Assembly: GCF_000220505.1 (NCBI RefSeq)
Contig: NZ_AFPJ01000034.1
Span: 62,001-126,000, forward strand
Source: Microbulbifer agarilyticus S89
GTDB taxonomy: Bacteria > Pseudomonadota > Gammaproteobacteria > Pseudomonadales > Cellvibrionaceae
DNA length: 64,000 nucleotides
Direction: 5' to 3'
Part shown: positions 36,352 through 46,568 of the stretch, piece after piece
Position numbering within the stretch: position 1 is the stretch's first letter
Layout of the letters: each line of letters starts with the position of its first letter
Program-made: the position numbers and the translations under genes
Notes under the pieces: generated by a model
Database searches by the model: none
Told to the model about the DNA's origin: nothing
Seen by the model: the letters and a program-made list of their open reading frames with translations, nothing else

Positions 36352-37137
36352 GTGTTAGCAAGAAATTCCAAGTCGGCGCTGCTCGCCGGGTTGTTCATTA
36401 CCCTGCTGTTGGGTGGCTGTGTCAGCACCGGCCCAGGCGGCAAGGCCATTGATCTCGACAAGGCCCGCGAGACCCATATTCAGTTGGGCCTGCGCTATCT
36501 GCAAAGTGGCAGCGACAATCGGGAGATGGCCCGCCATCACTTCCAGGAAGCGCTCAAGCTGGGCAAGAAAGACCCCCGTGCCCACCACGGCCTCGCGCTG
36601 CTGTATCAGGCAGACGGCGAGCTGGACGTGGCCGAATCCCATTTCAAAAAAGCCCTGCGCTTCGACCGCGACTTTTCCATGGCGCGGGTGAACTACGGGG
36701 TGTTCCTGTATCAGCAGGAGCGCTACGCCGAAGCGAAAGCCCAATTCCTGACGGCGTCTGAAGATCTCTCCTACAACCGCCGCTCATACGCGCTGGCCAA
36801 CCTGGGGCGTGCCGAGTTGAGATTGGGTGAGCTCGAAGGTGCTGAGCGCGCCTTCACCAAGGCGCTGGCCCTGAGCCCCGGTTTGCCGGTGGCCTTGTTA
36901 GAGCTGGCTGAGCTCAAGTTCCAGAAGCGGGACTACGCAGAAGCCAAGCAGTACCTGGATCGCTACGCGGAAAAGAGCCGGCAGGTACCGCAATCCCTGT
37001 GGCTCGGTATCCGTATCGAGAAGATTTTCGGTAACCGGGACAAGGAGCGCAGCTACGCCCTGGCGCTGAAGAACCTGTTTCCCTATTCAGCAGAAACGCT
37101 GAAATACCAGGAGATGAAGGCCGAAAATGAGCAGTAA
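36352..37137 (+). CDS. pilW: type IV pilus biogenesis lipoprotein PilW (PilF)
   Basis: This outer-membrane pilotin is needed to assemble the PilQ secretin. The 261-residue protein has a lipoprotein signal with lipobox LLGGC (Cys about 22), followed by six or so TPR-like helix pairs (HIQLGLRYLQSG, AHHGLALLYQADGE, ARVNYGVFLYQQ, ALANLGRAELRLGE). The start is uncertain; GTG at 36352 gives a normal signal peptide with AAGG 9 bp upstream, and GTG at 36343 is also possible. Its end overlaps rodZ by 11 bp. The order rlmN-pilW-rodZ-ispG is Pseudomonas-like. Confidence 0.87.
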   Translation: MLARNSKSALLAGLFITLLLGGCVSTGPGGKAIDLDKARETHIQLGLRYLQSGSDNREMARHHFQEALKLGKKDPRAHHGLALLYQADGELDVAESHFKKALRFDRDFSMARVNYGVFLYQQERYAEAKAQFLTASEDLSYNRRSYALANLGRAELRLGELEGAERAFTKALALSPGLPVALLELAELKFQKRDYAEAKQYLDRYAEKSRQVPQSLWLGIRIEKIFGNRDKERSYALALKNLFPYSAETLKYQEMKAENEQ

Positions 37138-38170
37138 CGATTCCGTCGCAGATTCTACCGAACACGCCGCCGAGCAGCCTTCCGCATTGTCCGTCGGTAG
37201 CCAGTTGCGCGCCGCCCGCGAACAGGCCGGGCTTGAAGTTGAAGAGCTGGCCAGTCGCCTGTGTATGTCACCGGATAAGCTCAAGGTTTTGGAGCAGGAC
37301 GAGTTTGATCGCCTGGCCGGCGCCATCTATGTGCGCGGTTACATCCGCAATGCCTGTAAAGAGTTGGGCCTCGACGCGGAGCCATTGCTGGACATGTTTG
37401 CCCAGCAGGCGCCGGACAATTCCACGCCCCATATTCCCGAGATGCCCCGCGGCATGAAGGTGGGCGGTGCCGGTGAGTCGAGTGGCGATTCCTCGTTCCG
37501 TCCGCTGGTGCTGGTGCTGGCGATTGCCGCGGCCGGCGGTTACTGGTGGTTTGGCCTGCAGGGTGGTACGCCCGCTGCAAACGTCGATCCGGCCTTTACC
37601 GAGGCGGCCCAGGAGGCCGAGCGGGTACCAGAAGCACCAATTGCGATGGTGGAAGCCATTGAGTCCAACGCCGCTGTGGGAGAGCCTGCTGCGGACGCCG
37701 TTGAAGTTGCAGCGTCGGAAATTGAGGCCGCAGTCGAGCCGGCGCCAACCGATCTCGCCGAGGCCCTGTCTGCTTCACCGGAGACTGGGCCCGAGCCAGA
37801 GGCCGTGTCCGAGCCGGAGACGGTATCTGAGCCGGAAGTCGCCGCGGTTTCTGCCACGCCTACATTACCCGCAGCGGCGGAATTGCCTGCGGCGGCGGAA
37901 GAAACGCCGACAGCAGCGGTAGGTATTCCTGACGCCGCGCTATCCCTTAGCTTCAGCGAAGAAGCGTGGATTGAAGTGGTGGATGCGACGGGCAACAAGC
38001 TGTTGTCGCGCCTGCAGCCCGCGGGCTCGACGGTGGAGCTGACCGGTGAGGCGCCATTTAACCTGATGCTGGGCAACGCGGCGGCGACCACCGTCAGCTA
38101 TGCCGGTGAGGTGGTGGACAGCTCGCCGTTGGGTACCCGCCGTACCCGCAAGCTGATTGTGGGTGGCTAG
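37127..38170 (+). CDS. rodZ: cell-shape regulator RodZ (HTH and DUF4115)
   Basis: RodZ links MreB to the elongation machinery at the inner membrane. The 347-residue protein has an N-terminal Xre-type HTH (SVGSQLRAAREQAGLEVEEL, about 22-90, with AIYVRGYIRNACK), a transmembrane segment near 125-143, a long periplasmic linker rich in Ala, Glu, Pro and Ser, and a C-terminal DUF4115 domain (LSLSFSEEAWIEVVDATGN). The linker is low-complexity and probably variable between strains. Confidence 0.9.
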   Translation: MSSNDSVADSTEHAAEQPSALSVGSQLRAAREQAGLEVEELASRLCMSPDKLKVLEQDEFDRLAGAIYVRGYIRNACKELGLDAEPLLDMFAQQAPDNSTPHIPEMPRGMKVGGAGESSGDSSFRPLVLVLAIAAAGGYWWFGLQGGTPAANVDPAFTEAAQEAERVPEAPIAMVEAIESNAAVGEPAADAVEVAASEIEAAVEPAPTDLAEALSASPETGPEPEAVSEPETVSEPEVAAVSATPTLPAAAELPAAAEETPTAAVGIPDAALSLSFSEEAWIEVVDATGNKLLSRLQPAGSTVELTGEAPFNLMLGNAAATTVSYAGEVVDSSPLGTRRTRKLIVGG

Positions 38171-38205
38171 TCCCCTTATTGTGAGCCCCTTATTCTCCTC
38201 GCGAA

Positions 38206-38232
38206 GGGCGCAACCCCTGTAGGTTTGCGCCC
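38206..38232 (+). other. stem-loop after rodZ
   Basis: GGGCGCAA and TTGCGCCC form eight pairs around an 11-base loop. It has no T-run and may be a weak terminator or mRNA stabiliser. Confidence 0.35.
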
Positions 38233-38240
38233 AATCTATC

Positions 38241-38246
38241 TATAAT
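38241..38246 (+). promoter_or_regulatory. perfect -10 hexamer before ispG
   Basis: TATAAT lies 46 bp before the ispG ATG. The -35 region is poor. Confidence 0.35.
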
Positions 38247-38291
38247 CCTCCGGTTTTTCCGTCCCCGCTCAACCCTAACGCAGGTTCTGTT

Positions 38292-39413
38292 ATGCAGTTC
38301 GAGTCACCCATAGTTCGTCGCGTGTCACGCCAGATCATGGTGGGCAATGTGCCGGTCGGCGGTGGTGCGCCCATTTCCGTCCAGAGCATGACGAATACGG
38401 AAACCTGCGATGTGGCCGCTACCGTCGACCAGATCCAGCGCCTGGAAAATGCCGGTGCGGATATTGTGCGGGTGTCTGTGCCGTCCATGGAGGCTGCGGA
38501 GGCCTTCGGCGAGATCAAAAAGCAGGTGGCTGTGCCGCTGGTTGCGGACATTCACTTCGACTACCGCATCGCACTGCGCGTGGCGGACCTGGGTGTAGAC
38601 TGCCTGCGCATCAACCCGGGCAATATTGGCCGCGAAAAGCGTATTCGCGCGGTGGTCGACAAGGCCCGGGACCTGAATATCCCGATTCGTATCGGCGTGA
38701 ATGCAGGCTCCCTCGAGAAAGACCTGCAGAAAAAATACGGTGAACCCACGCCGGATGCGCTGGTGGAATCAGCGCTGCGCCATGTGGACATTCTCGACAG
38801 CCTGAACTTCCAGGACTTCAAGGTCAGCGTAAAGGCGTCGGATATTTTTATGGCCACGGCGGCCTACCGCAAGCTGGCGACCCAGATTGAGCAGCCGCTG
38901 CATCTCGGTATTACTGAAGCCGGCGGGCTGCGCGCGGGCACCGTGAAATCGGCCATCGGCCTCGGTGCGCTGCTGCTGGATGGTATTGGCGACACCCTGC
39001 GTGTATCCCTCGCCGCGGATCCGGTGGAAGAAGTGAAGGTGGGCTGGGATCTGCTCAAGAGCCTGCGCCTGCGCACCAAGGGCATCAACTTTATTGCCTG
39101 CCCCAGCTGTTCACGCCAGAACTTCGACGTGGTGAAAACCATGAACGAACTGGAGACCCGCCTGGAAGATATCACCACGCCGCTGGATGTCGCGGTCATC
39201 GGCTGCATCGTGAACGGCCCGGGTGAAGCAAAAGAGGCAGATATCGGCCTGGCCGGTGGCACGCCCAGCCATGCGATCTATGTGGACGGGCAGCCGGACC
39301 GCAAATTCAAGAATGACAACCTGGTGGATGACCTGGAGCAACTGATCCGCGAAAAGGCTGCGGCCAAGGCGGAACAGGAGGCGAACATCATCGCCAAGGA
39401 AACCACTGAGTAA
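38292..39413 (+). CDS. ispG: 4-hydroxy-3-methylbut-2-en-1-yl diphosphate synthase IspG
   Basis: IspG converts MEcPP to HMBPP in the MEP isoprenoid pathway and carries a [4Fe-4S] cluster. The 373-residue protein has the TIM-barrel part with [16 protein letters not shown] and LRINPGNIG, then the cluster cysteines CPSCSRQ near 270 and [11 protein letters not shown] near 308. It is in the bacterial two-domain form. hisS follows after 55 bp, as in E. coli. Confidence 0.96.
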   Translation: MQFESPIVRRVSRQIMVGNVPVGGGAPISVQSMTNTETCDVAATVDQIQRLENAGADIVRVSVPSMEAAEAFGEIKKQVAVPLVADIHFDYRIALRVADLGVDCLRINPGNIGREKRIRAVVDKARDLNIPIRIGVNAGSLEKDLQKKYGEPTPDALVESALRHVDILDSLNFQDFKVSVKASDIFMATAAYRKLATQIEQPLHLGITEAGGLRAGTVKSAIGLGALLLDGIGDTLRVSLAADPVEEVKVGWDLLKSLRLRTKGINFIACPSCSRQNFDVVKTMNELETRLEDITTPLDVAVIGCIVNGPGEAKEADIGLAGGTPSHAIYVDGQPDRKFKNDNLVDDLEQLIREKAAAKAEQEANIIAKETTE

Positions 39414-39468
39414 TATTGGGTGCCGGTGGATGCCGGCATCGCGTACGAACTGTATTTAAGGACTACCG

Positions 39469-40731
39469 TTGAAACAACTTCGCGCCATCCGCGGCATGAA
39501 TGACCTGCTGCCCACCCAGTCCCCGGTGTGGCAATACGTGGAAAGCACCCTCAGCGAACTCTTCGCGCGCTACGGCTACAGCGAGATCCGTACCCCGTTG
39601 CTGGAAGCGACCCAGCTGTTTGCCCGCGCCGTCGGTGAGGCCACCGATATCGTCGAGAAGGAAATGTACACCTTCGACGACAAGAGCGGTGACAGCGTCA
39701 CCCTGCGCCCGGAAGGCACCGCCGGCACGGTGCGCGCGGCCATCCAGAATAACCTGCTGATCCAGCCCCAGCGCCTGTGGTACTTCGGCCCCATGTTCCG
39801 CTACGAGCGCCCGCAGAAGGGCCGCTTGCGCCAGTTCCACCAGTTCGGGGTGGAGGTGTTTGGTATCGAAGGTCCGGATATCGACGCCGAGATTCTGATG
39901 ATGACCGCACGCCTGTGGAAACAGCTGGGGGTCTCCGAGCACGTATCCCTGCAGCTGAACTCCCTCGGCAATAGCGAGAGCCGCGCGGCCTACCGCGATG
40001 CGCTGGTGGAGTACCTGTCTGCGCGCAAAGACCAGCTGGATGAAGACAGCCAGCGCCGTCTTGAACGCAACCCGCTGCGGATCCTCGACAGCAAGAACGC
40101 GGATACCCAGGCGCTGCTGACCGATGCGCCCTGCCTGCTCGATTTCCTCGACGACGAGTCGCGCAGCCACTTTGAACAGCTGCGAGCCTTCCTGGATGCG
40201 GCCGGAGTGGCCTATGAAGTGAATCCGCGCCTGGTGCGCGGCCTCGACTACTATGGCAAGACGGTTTTTGAGTGGGTGACCGACAGCCTTGGTGCCCAGG
40301 GCACCGTGTGTGCCGGTGGCCGCTACGACGGCCTGGTAGAGCAGATGGGCGGCAAACCTACTCCCGCCGTCGGCTTTGGCCTCGGCGTTGAGCGTCTGGT
40401 GCTGTTGCTGGAAACCCTGGAAGTACTGCCAGACACCCTGGATCAGCAGGTCGATGCCTATCTGGTTGCCGTGGGTGATGTACAATCAGCCGCTTTGGCT
40501 GCGGCCGAGCAGTTGCGCAGTGATCTGCCGTGGCTGCGCCTGCAGACCCACTGCGGTGGTGGCAGCTTCAAGAGCCAGATGAAGAAGGCCGACAAGAGCA
40601 ATGCGGATTACGCATTGATCATCGGCGAAGATGAAGCGGCAGCGGGGCAGATTACGGTGAAGTCCCTGCGCGCCGACGTCGAGCAGCAGACCGTGGCGGT
40701 TGCTGAACTGGCAAACATTTTACAAGGCTAA
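39469..40731 (+). CDS. hisS: histidyl-tRNA synthetase HisS
   Basis: HisS charges tRNA-His in the cytoplasm. The 420-residue class II synthetase has motif 2 ([19 protein letters not shown], about 113), the histidine-specific motifs [14 protein letters not shown] and GGRYDGL, and a C-terminal anticodon-binding domain. It starts with TTG, with TAAGGA about 6 bp upstream, giving [15 protein letters not shown] like other HisS. No later in-frame ATG would keep the conserved start. Confidence 0.95.
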   Translation: MKQLRAIRGMNDLLPTQSPVWQYVESTLSELFARYGYSEIRTPLLEATQLFARAVGEATDIVEKEMYTFDDKSGDSVTLRPEGTAGTVRAAIQNNLLIQPQRLWYFGPMFRYERPQKGRLRQFHQFGVEVFGIEGPDIDAEILMMTARLWKQLGVSEHVSLQLNSLGNSESRAAYRDALVEYLSARKDQLDEDSQRRLERNPLRILDSKNADTQALLTDAPCLLDFLDDESRSHFEQLRAFLDAAGVAYEVNPRLVRGLDYYGKTVFEWVTDSLGAQGTVCAGGRYDGLVEQMGGKPTPAVGFGLGVERLVLLLETLEVLPDTLDQQVDAYLVAVGDVQSAALAAAEQLRSDLPWLRLQTHCGGGSFKSQMKKADKSNADYALIIGEDEAAAGQITVKSLRADVEQQTVAVAELANILQG

Positions 40732-40811
40732 ATGGCTGCGCTGGAGGTGACCGCCTGCAGCGCGCAAACAGCATCTCAAAGAATTGGTATTGGGAATAAG
40801 GCAAATAACAA

Positions 40812-41561
40812 ATGGCAGACCATCTGACAGAAGAAGAACAAATTGAATCCATCAAGCGCTGGTGGAAAGAAAATGGCACTGGCATTGTCACCGGTGTGGT
40901 ACTGGCGCTTTCTGCTTATTTTGGCTGGCAGTGGTGGCAGGGCAAGGAGCGCGCCGATGCCGAGACGGCGTCTAACCTGTACCAGAGCTTTGTTACTGCG
41001 GTGTCTGCCAATGAGGGCAACCCGGATAACAAACAGCTGACTACCGCCAAGTCCCTGGCCCGCGAGCTAAAAGACGACTTTGGCAAGCGGATCTACGCAA
41101 CCCAGGCATCCCTCGAACTGGCCGCGCTGGCTGCCGAGTCCAATGACCTGGAAGAAGCCGCCAAGCAGCTGCAGTGGGCTGTGGATAACACAGGTGACGA
41201 TGCGCTGAAATTTGTTGCCCTGCGTCGCCTGGCTGCGGTTAAAGCCGCGCGTGGCGAAACCGGCGAAGCGCTCAAGTTGCTCGAAGGGGATATTCCTCCG
41301 GCATTCGCTGGGCTCTATGCGGAAACCCGCGGTGACATCCTTGTGCAGCAGGGCGACAAAGATGCGGCTCGCGCCGCCTATCAGGAAGCGCGCGCGCAAT
41401 TGCTCCCCGAGCAGGCCGCAGGCGCCGGTCTGTTGGACCTGAAGATTGAAAGTTTGGGCGATGCGCCCAAATCGGATGAAACTCCGGAAGACGAAGCGGT
41501 GTCTGAGCCCGGTAATGAAACCGAAGCAGACGAAGCCGACAAGGAGAGTACCCCGCAATGA
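40812..41561 (+). CDS. yfgM: YfgM-like tetratricopeptide membrane protein (ancillary SecYEG / BAM-linked)
   Basis: YfgM is a bitopic membrane protein found with PpiD at the Sec translocon in E. coli. The 249-residue protein has a short basic N-terminus, one membrane segment (about 24-43, TGIVTGVVLALSAYFGWQWW) and a periplasmic TPR-like region. The C-terminal 30 residues are very acidic. Its stop overlaps the bamB start as ATGA, and the order hisS-yfgM-bamB-der is conserved. Confidence 0.9.
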   Translation: MADHLTEEEQIESIKRWWKENGTGIVTGVVLALSAYFGWQWWQGKERADAETASNLYQSFVTAVSANEGNPDNKQLTTAKSLARELKDDFGKRIYATQASLELAALAAESNDLEEAAKQLQWAVDNTGDDALKFVALRRLAAVKAARGETGEALKLLEGDIPPAFAGLYAETRGDILVQQGDKDAARAAYQEARAQLLPEQAAGAGLLDLKIESLGDAPKSDETPEDEAVSEPGNETEADEADKESTPQ

Positions 41562-42742
41562 TAGGCACGCACACCGGTAACCGCTTCGCGGCGGGCAAGG
41601 CACTCAACCGAATTGTTGCCGTCGCTCTGGCCGCGGTCATTAGTGCCTGTGCTTCCAACGAAGAGAAGGAAGACACAGATCCCGTCGAGTTGACGGAAAT
41701 TCAGGAGAGCGTACGACTGAGCGAAGTGTGGTCCACCAATATCGGTGATATTGATGCACTGCGCTACGCCATGCTGACGCCGGGACTGATTGACGGAAAA
41801 ATTATTGCCGCCAACAGCGACGGTGATGTGGTTGCCCTGGATCGCAGCACCGGCAAGCGCCTGTGGAAAACCGACATTGAACGTTCCATCAGTGGCGGTG
41901 TTGGTGTGGGTCTGGGTATTGCGGTGGTAGCGGATTTCCGCGGCCGCATTGTGGCACTTGACTTGAATACCGGTGAACAGCGCTGGGACACCCAGCTCAG
42001 CGGTGAGGTTGTCTCTACCCCGGCGGTTGGCGCCGGTATGGTAGTGGTGCAAACCGTGGACGGTAAGCTGCTCGGCCTCAATGCGGAGACCGGCGAACAG
42101 ACCTGGCGCCACAACACCATCTTGCCGGTGCTGACCCTGCGTGGTACCGCGAGCCCGGTTATTTCTGGCGGCGTTGTGTTCGCCGGCCTGGACAACGGCA
42201 AGCTGATTGCGTTGAGCGCCACCGACGGTATTACCCGTTGGGAACAGCGTGTTGCCATTCCGCAGGGGACTGCGGAGCTGGAGCGCGTCGTGGATATTGA
42301 TGGTGCACCACTGGTGCGCGGTGAACTGGTGTTTGCCGCCAGCTACCAGGGTCGAGTTGTTGCCCTGTCCCGCGAAGATGGCCGCGGTCTGTGGGCGCGC
42401 GATGCCTCCACCAACCACGGTGTTGCGGTGGGTGCCGGCCAGGTATTCCTGAGCGACGCCGACGGCAGTGTCCACGCCTACAATGTAGGTAATGGCCAGA
42501 TTCAGTGGACCAACAGTGAATTGCTGCGTCGTCAGCTCGGCGGCCCGGCCTATTTTGTCGATGTGGTTGTGGTGGGTGACCTGGATGGCTACCTGCATGC
42601 GCTGGACCCGACTACCGGTCGCTTTGTGGGGCGTACCCGCATTGACCGCGATCCGATCCGTATCCCGCTGCTGGCCGACGGCGATCTGCTGTTCGCGCTG
42701 TCAGACGACGGTGAGCTGGTGGCTCTGCGCCTGGAACGCTGA
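41558..42742 (+). CDS. bamB: outer-membrane assembly lipoprotein BamB
   Basis: BamB is the beta-propeller lipoprotein of the BAM complex that inserts outer-membrane proteins. The 394-residue protein has a signal peptide with lipobox VISAC (Cys near 31), then repeated PQQ-like blades (ALDRSTGKRLWKT, ALDLNTGEQRWDTQ, GLNAETGEQTWRH, ALSATDGITRWEQ, ALSREDGRGLWARD). Its ATG overlaps the yfgM stop by four bases. Confidence 0.94.
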   Translation: MIGTHTGNRFAAGKALNRIVAVALAAVISACASNEEKEDTDPVELTEIQESVRLSEVWSTNIGDIDALRYAMLTPGLIDGKIIAANSDGDVVALDRSTGKRLWKTDIERSISGGVGVGLGIAVVADFRGRIVALDLNTGEQRWDTQLSGEVVSTPAVGAGMVVVQTVDGKLLGLNAETGEQTWRHNTILPVLTLRGTASPVISGGVVFAGLDNGKLIALSATDGITRWEQRVAIPQGTAELERVVDIDGAPLVRGELVFAASYQGRVVALSREDGRGLWARDASTNHGVAVGAGQVFLSDADGSVHAYNVGNGQIQWTNSELLRRQLGGPAYFVDVVVVGDLDGYLHALDPTTGRFVGRTRIDRDPIRIPLLADGDLLFALSDDGELVALRLER

Positions 42743-42817
42743 AACATCAGACCAAGCGTCCAAAATGCGTCCCCGGGCTCGCGCCTGGGGTAAGCAAAAC
42801 CGCTCTGGTTTAACTAT

Positions 42818-42845
42818 CGCCCGCAGTATGCGGGCGTTTGTATTT
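42818..42845 (+). terminator. probable terminator of bamB
   Basis: CGCCCGCA and TGCGGGCG form eight pairs with a three-base loop (42818-42836), followed by an interrupted T-rich tract. der begins 46 bp later. Confidence 0.6.
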
Positions 42846-42891
42846 ATGGTCTGGCTCAGATAAGGGGCCAGTTTTTGAGTATATTCAATTT

Positions 42892-44289
42892 ATGTTGCCT
42901 GTAATCGCCCTGGTTGGGCGCCCCAATGTGGGTAAATCCACCCTGTTTAATCGCCTGACCAAGAGCCGCGACGCCCTTGTGGCTAACTACGCCGGTCTGA
43001 CGCGCGACCGCAAATACGGCGAGGCGGAATTCGACGGCCACAAGATGATCCTGGTAGACACCGGGGGTATCAGTGGTGGCGAAGAGGGTATCGATGCGGC
43101 CATGGCCCAGCAGTCCATGCAGGCGATTGAAGAGGCGGACTTTGTCCTGTTCATGGTGGATTGCCGCGCGGGTTTGACTCCGGCGGATGAGATGATCGCC
43201 GAGCGCCTGCGTACCCGCTCCAAACCCACCATTTTGGTGGCCAACAAGGTGGACGGGGTAAACCCGGATATCGCCCTGGCACCGTTTTATGAACTGGGTA
43301 TTGGTGAGCTATTCCCGACCACCGCCACCCACGGCCGCGGGGTTCGCTCGCTGATGGAGCGTCTTGTAGGCGACCTGCCGGATTCCGGTGAAGAAGAGCT
43401 GGTAGATGAAGCCAGCGGCATCAAAATCGGAATCGTCGGCCGCCCGAACGTGGGTAAATCCACGCTGGTAAACCGCCTGCTGGGTGAAGACCGCGTGGTG
43501 GTGTTCGACCAGCCCGGTACCACCCGCGACAGTGTCTACATCAATTACGAACGCGACGAAAAGCCCTACACCATTATCGATACCGCGGGTATTCGCCGGC
43601 GCAAAAACGTCAAGGAATCGGTGGAGAAATTCTCCATCGTGAAAACCCTGCAGGCGGTGGAAGACGCCAACGTGGTGGTGCTGGTGATCGATGCCAGTGA
43701 GGGCCTGGTGGACCAGGACCTGCACCTGATGGGCACCGTGATTCAATCCGGCCGCGCGCTGGTTGTGGCGCTGAACAAGTGGGATGGCCTGGACCCGGAT
43801 CACCGCGACTTTGTGAAAACCGAACTGGAGCGGCGCCTGCGTTTTGTGGAGTTCGCCGATATCCACTTTATTTCTGCCCTGCATGGCACCGGTGTTGGTA
43901 ACCTGTACGAGTCCATCGAGGCCGCGTACCAGTCGGCGACCGACAAGCTCTCGACCAACCACCTGACGCGTATCTTGCAGTGGGCGGTAAGTGAGCACCA
44001 GCCTCCACTGGTGAATGGTCACCGCATCAAGCTGCGTTACGCGCATGCGGGCGGGCAGAACCCACCGGTGATCGTGATTCACGGGAACCAGACCGATCAG
44101 GTACCCAACCACTATGTGCGCTATCTGGAAAAGACCTTCCGCAAGGCGCTGGACCTGCACGGTACCCCGGTAAAAATTGAATTCCGCACCAGCGATAACC
44201 CGTATGCGGGAAAGAAAAACAAACTGAGCGACCGCCAGAAAGCGAAGAAGCGTCGCCTGATGAAGTTTGTGAAGAAAAAGAAAAAATAA
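42892..44289 (+). CDS. der: ribosome-associated GTPase Der (EngA)
   Basis: Der is a tandem-GTPase required for 50S subunit maturation. The 465-residue protein has two G domains, each with a P-loop: [14 protein letters not shown] near residue 8 and [14 protein letters not shown] near 187. G3 motifs DTGG and DTAG and NKWD/NKVD follow, and a KH-like domain and a Lys-rich tail complete it. ATG at 42892 gives [16 protein letters not shown]; the ribosome site is weak. An in-frame TTG at 42838 would start inside the terminator stem and is rejected. Confidence 0.95.
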   Translation: MLPVIALVGRPNVGKSTLFNRLTKSRDALVANYAGLTRDRKYGEAEFDGHKMILVDTGGISGGEEGIDAAMAQQSMQAIEEADFVLFMVDCRAGLTPADEMIAERLRTRSKPTILVANKVDGVNPDIALAPFYELGIGELFPTTATHGRGVRSLMERLVGDLPDSGEEELVDEASGIKIGIVGRPNVGKSTLVNRLLGEDRVVVFDQPGTTRDSVYINYERDEKPYTIIDTAGIRRRKNVKESVEKFSIVKTLQAVEDANVVVLVIDASEGLVDQDLHLMGTVIQSGRALVVALNKWDGLDPDHRDFVKTELERRLRFVEFADIHFISALHGTGVGNLYESIEAAYQSATDKLSTNHLTRILQWAVSEHQPPLVNGHRIKLRYAHAGGQNPPVIVIHGNQTDQVPNHYVRYLEKTFRKALDLHGTPVKIEFRTSDNPYAGKKNKLSDRQKAKKRRLMKFVKKKKK

Positions 44290-44300
44290 TTGAATTGGCA

Positions 44301-44325
44301 GGGCGGCACGGCATCAGTGCCGCCC
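44301..44325 (+). other. strong stem-loop between der and gabD
   Basis: GGGCGGCAC and GTGCCGCCC form nine perfect pairs with a seven-base loop, 12 bp after der. No T-run is present, so it may stabilise the der mRNA or terminate weakly. Confidence 0.4.
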
Positions 44326-44361
44326 GTTCACTGCCGGCTACCACAAGGAAGAGGCCCTCAC

Positions 44362-45819
44362 ATGCCGAAGCTCAACGACTCTGATCTGCTCCGTACGCAA
44401 TCCTTCATTAATGGCCAGTGGCTCGATGCCGATAGTGGTAACACCCTGGAGGTTACCAATCCGGCCACGGGCGAAACCGTTGCCACCATCGCAAGTCTCG
44501 GCGCCGCCGAAACCCGCCGCGCCATCGAGGCCGCTAATGAGGCCTGGCCCGCGTGGCGCAACTTGCCGGTAAAGCAGCGCGCAAAAATCCTGCGCGACTG
44601 GTACAACCTGATTATTGAAAACGTCGATGACCTGGCCGCAATCTTAACCGCGGAGCAGGGTAAGCCACTGGCAGAAGCCAAAACCGAAATCACCTATGGT
44701 GCCAATTATCTGGAGTGGTTTGCCGAAGAGGCCAAGCGCGCCTACGGCGATGTGATTGCCCCGCCAGCCAACGACAAGCGTATAGTCGTCATCAAACAGT
44801 CGGTGGGTGTTACCGCATCCATTACTCCGTGGAATTTCCCCAGCGCAATGATTGCGCGCAAGGTGGCCCCCGCATTGGCCGCCGGCTGTACCTTCGTTGC
44901 CAAGCCCGCTTCCGAAACGCCGCTCTCCGCCCTGGCGCTGGCGGTACTGGCGGAAAAAGCTGGCGTGCCCAAGGGCGTGTTCAACGTCGTGGTGGGCAAA
45001 AGTTCGCGGGAAATTGGCGGCGAGATGACCAGCAACCCGCTGGTGCGCAAATTTACCTTTACCGGCTCTACTGCCGTCGGCAAGCAGCTGCAGGCCCAGT
45101 GTGCAGAAACCATCAAGAAAACGTCCATGGAGCTCGGTGGTAACGCTCCGTTTATCGTCTTCGACGATGCGGATATCGATGAGGCGGTAAAAGGCGCAAT
45201 CATCTGCAAATACCGCAATGCCGGGCAAACTTGTGTCTGTGCCAACCGCATTCTCGTGCAGGAAGGCGTGTACGATGAGTTCGCGGAGAAATTCTCCCAG
45301 GCCGTGAATGATTTAACACTGGGTAACGGTGCTGCTTCCGGTGTCGATGTAGGCCCCATGATTAACTCGGGGGCGGTGAAAGATGTTGCCGCGCTGGTGG
45401 AAGACGCCTTGAGCAAGGGCGCCAAGGCGCTGAACCCGGGTGGGCCGAGCGAGCTGGGTGAGTGCTTCTATACCCCAGCAGTGTTGGGGGACGCGAATGA
45501 CTCCATGCGCCTGTTCAAGGAGGAAATCTTTGGCCCGGTTGCGCCGCTGTTTAAATTCAGCACCGAAGAAGAGGCGATCCGTATGGCCAACGATACGGAG
45601 TTTGGTTTGGCCTCGTATTTTTATGCCCGTGATATCGGTCGTATCTGGCGCGTGGCGGAAGGGCTGGAATACGGCATGGTCGGTATCAATGAGGGCATCA
45701 TTTCCAATGAGATGGCACCGTTCGGCGGTATCAAAGAATCCGGCAGTGGCCGTGAAGGCTCCAAGTACGGTATCGATGATTACCTCGAAATCAAATACCT
45801 GTGCATGGGTGGCATTTGA
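44362..45819 (+). CDS. gabD: NAD(P)-dependent succinate-semialdehyde dehydrogenase (GabD type)
   Basis: This enzyme oxidises succinate semialdehyde or a related aldehyde to the acid with NAD(P). The 485-residue protein has the aldehyde-dehydrogenase landmarks ITPWNFPSAMI, FTGSTAVGK, MELGGNAPFIVFDD (catalytic Glu) and NAGQTCVCANR (catalytic Cys, about 288). The overall pattern is close to GabD. ATG at 44362 follows AAGGAAGAGG by 7 bp. No other GABA genes are adjacent, so its true substrate is inferred. It overlaps trmO slightly. Confidence 0.85.
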   Translation: MPKLNDSDLLRTQSFINGQWLDADSGNTLEVTNPATGETVATIASLGAAETRRAIEAANEAWPAWRNLPVKQRAKILRDWYNLIIENVDDLAAILTAEQGKPLAEAKTEITYGANYLEWFAEEAKRAYGDVIAPPANDKRIVVIKQSVGVTASITPWNFPSAMIARKVAPALAAGCTFVAKPASETPLSALALAVLAEKAGVPKGVFNVVVGKSSREIGGEMTSNPLVRKFTFTGSTAVGKQLQAQCAETIKKTSMELGGNAPFIVFDDADIDEAVKGAIICKYRNAGQTCVCANRILVQEGVYDEFAEKFSQAVNDLTLGNGAASGVDVGPMINSGAVKDVAALVEDALSKGAKALNPGGPSELGECFYTPAVLGDANDSMRLFKEEIFGPVAPLFKFSTEEEAIRMANDTEFGLASYFYARDIGRIWRVAEGLEYGMVGINEGIISNEMAPFGGIKESGSGREGSKYGIDDYLEIKYLCMGGI

Positions 45820-46568
45820 ATACCCCAGTACTGAGTATTGAGCCAGTCGCCATCACCCACTCCTGTTTTTCGGACAAGTTCGGCATCCCGCGCCAGCCTT
45901 TGCTGGCGGATGCCAGCCGCGCATCCCTCGAACTGTTGTCACCTTACAACGATCCGGAGGCCGTAGCCGGCCTCGAGCAATACACCCATCTGTGGCTTAC
46001 CTGGCAGTTTCACCAGGTAGCCGGGCAATGGTGTGCCAAGGTTCGCCCACCGCGCCTTGGTGGCAATAAAAAAATGGGCGTATTCGCCACCCGCTCACCG
46101 TTTCGACCGAACAATATTGGCCTGTCCGTGGTGCGGTTGATCGAGGTGCGGGTGAGTAAAACGGCTGCGTCAGCAAAAGTTGAAATCATCATTGCCGGCG
46201 CCGACCTGCTCGACGGCACACCGATCCTGGATATCAAACCCTACATTCCCTATGCCGATAATGTCCCTGAGGCCGCCAGCGACTTTGCCGATGCCGCCCC
46301 AGCCGCAACGCCGGTAGCGATTCCGGAAGCAATCGCCGACGCAGCACGCAACTACCGCGATCAGTGGGGTACCGATTTACTGGCACTTATCCAACAGGTA
46401 CTCGCACAAGACCCCAAGCCCGCGTACCAGCAGCCTGACCCATCGCGAATCTATGGCATGGAACTTTGCGGGTTCAACCTGCAATGGCGCTACCGGGATA
46501 ATGGGATTTATGTGGTGGCACTAACACCGCTCGAACTGAGCGTAACTGTGGAAGGAAAGGGCGAGTGA
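45816..46568 (+). CDS. trmO: tRNA (adenine-37-N6)-methyltransferase TrmO
   Basis: TrmO adds the methyl group of m6t6A37 in tRNA-Thr(GGU). The 250-residue protein has VRPPRLGGNKKMGVFATRSPFRPNNIG (typical, SAM and dimer region), LLDGTPILDIKPYIPYAD and a C-terminal domain with DPSRIYGMELC. The start is uncertain: TTG at 45816 overlaps the gabD stop; GTG at 45801 is an alternative. Its end overlaps the next gene by GTGA. Confidence 0.85.
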   Translation: MNTPVLSIEPVAITHSCFSDKFGIPRQPLLADASRASLELLSPYNDPEAVAGLEQYTHLWLTWQFHQVAGQWCAKVRPPRLGGNKKMGVFATRSPFRPNNIGLSVVRLIEVRVSKTAASAKVEIIIAGADLLDGTPILDIKPYIPYADNVPEAASDFADAAPAATPVAIPEAIADAARNYRDQWGTDLLALIQQVLAQDPKPAYQQPDPSRIYGMELCGFNLQWRYRDNGIYVVALTPLELSVTVEGKGE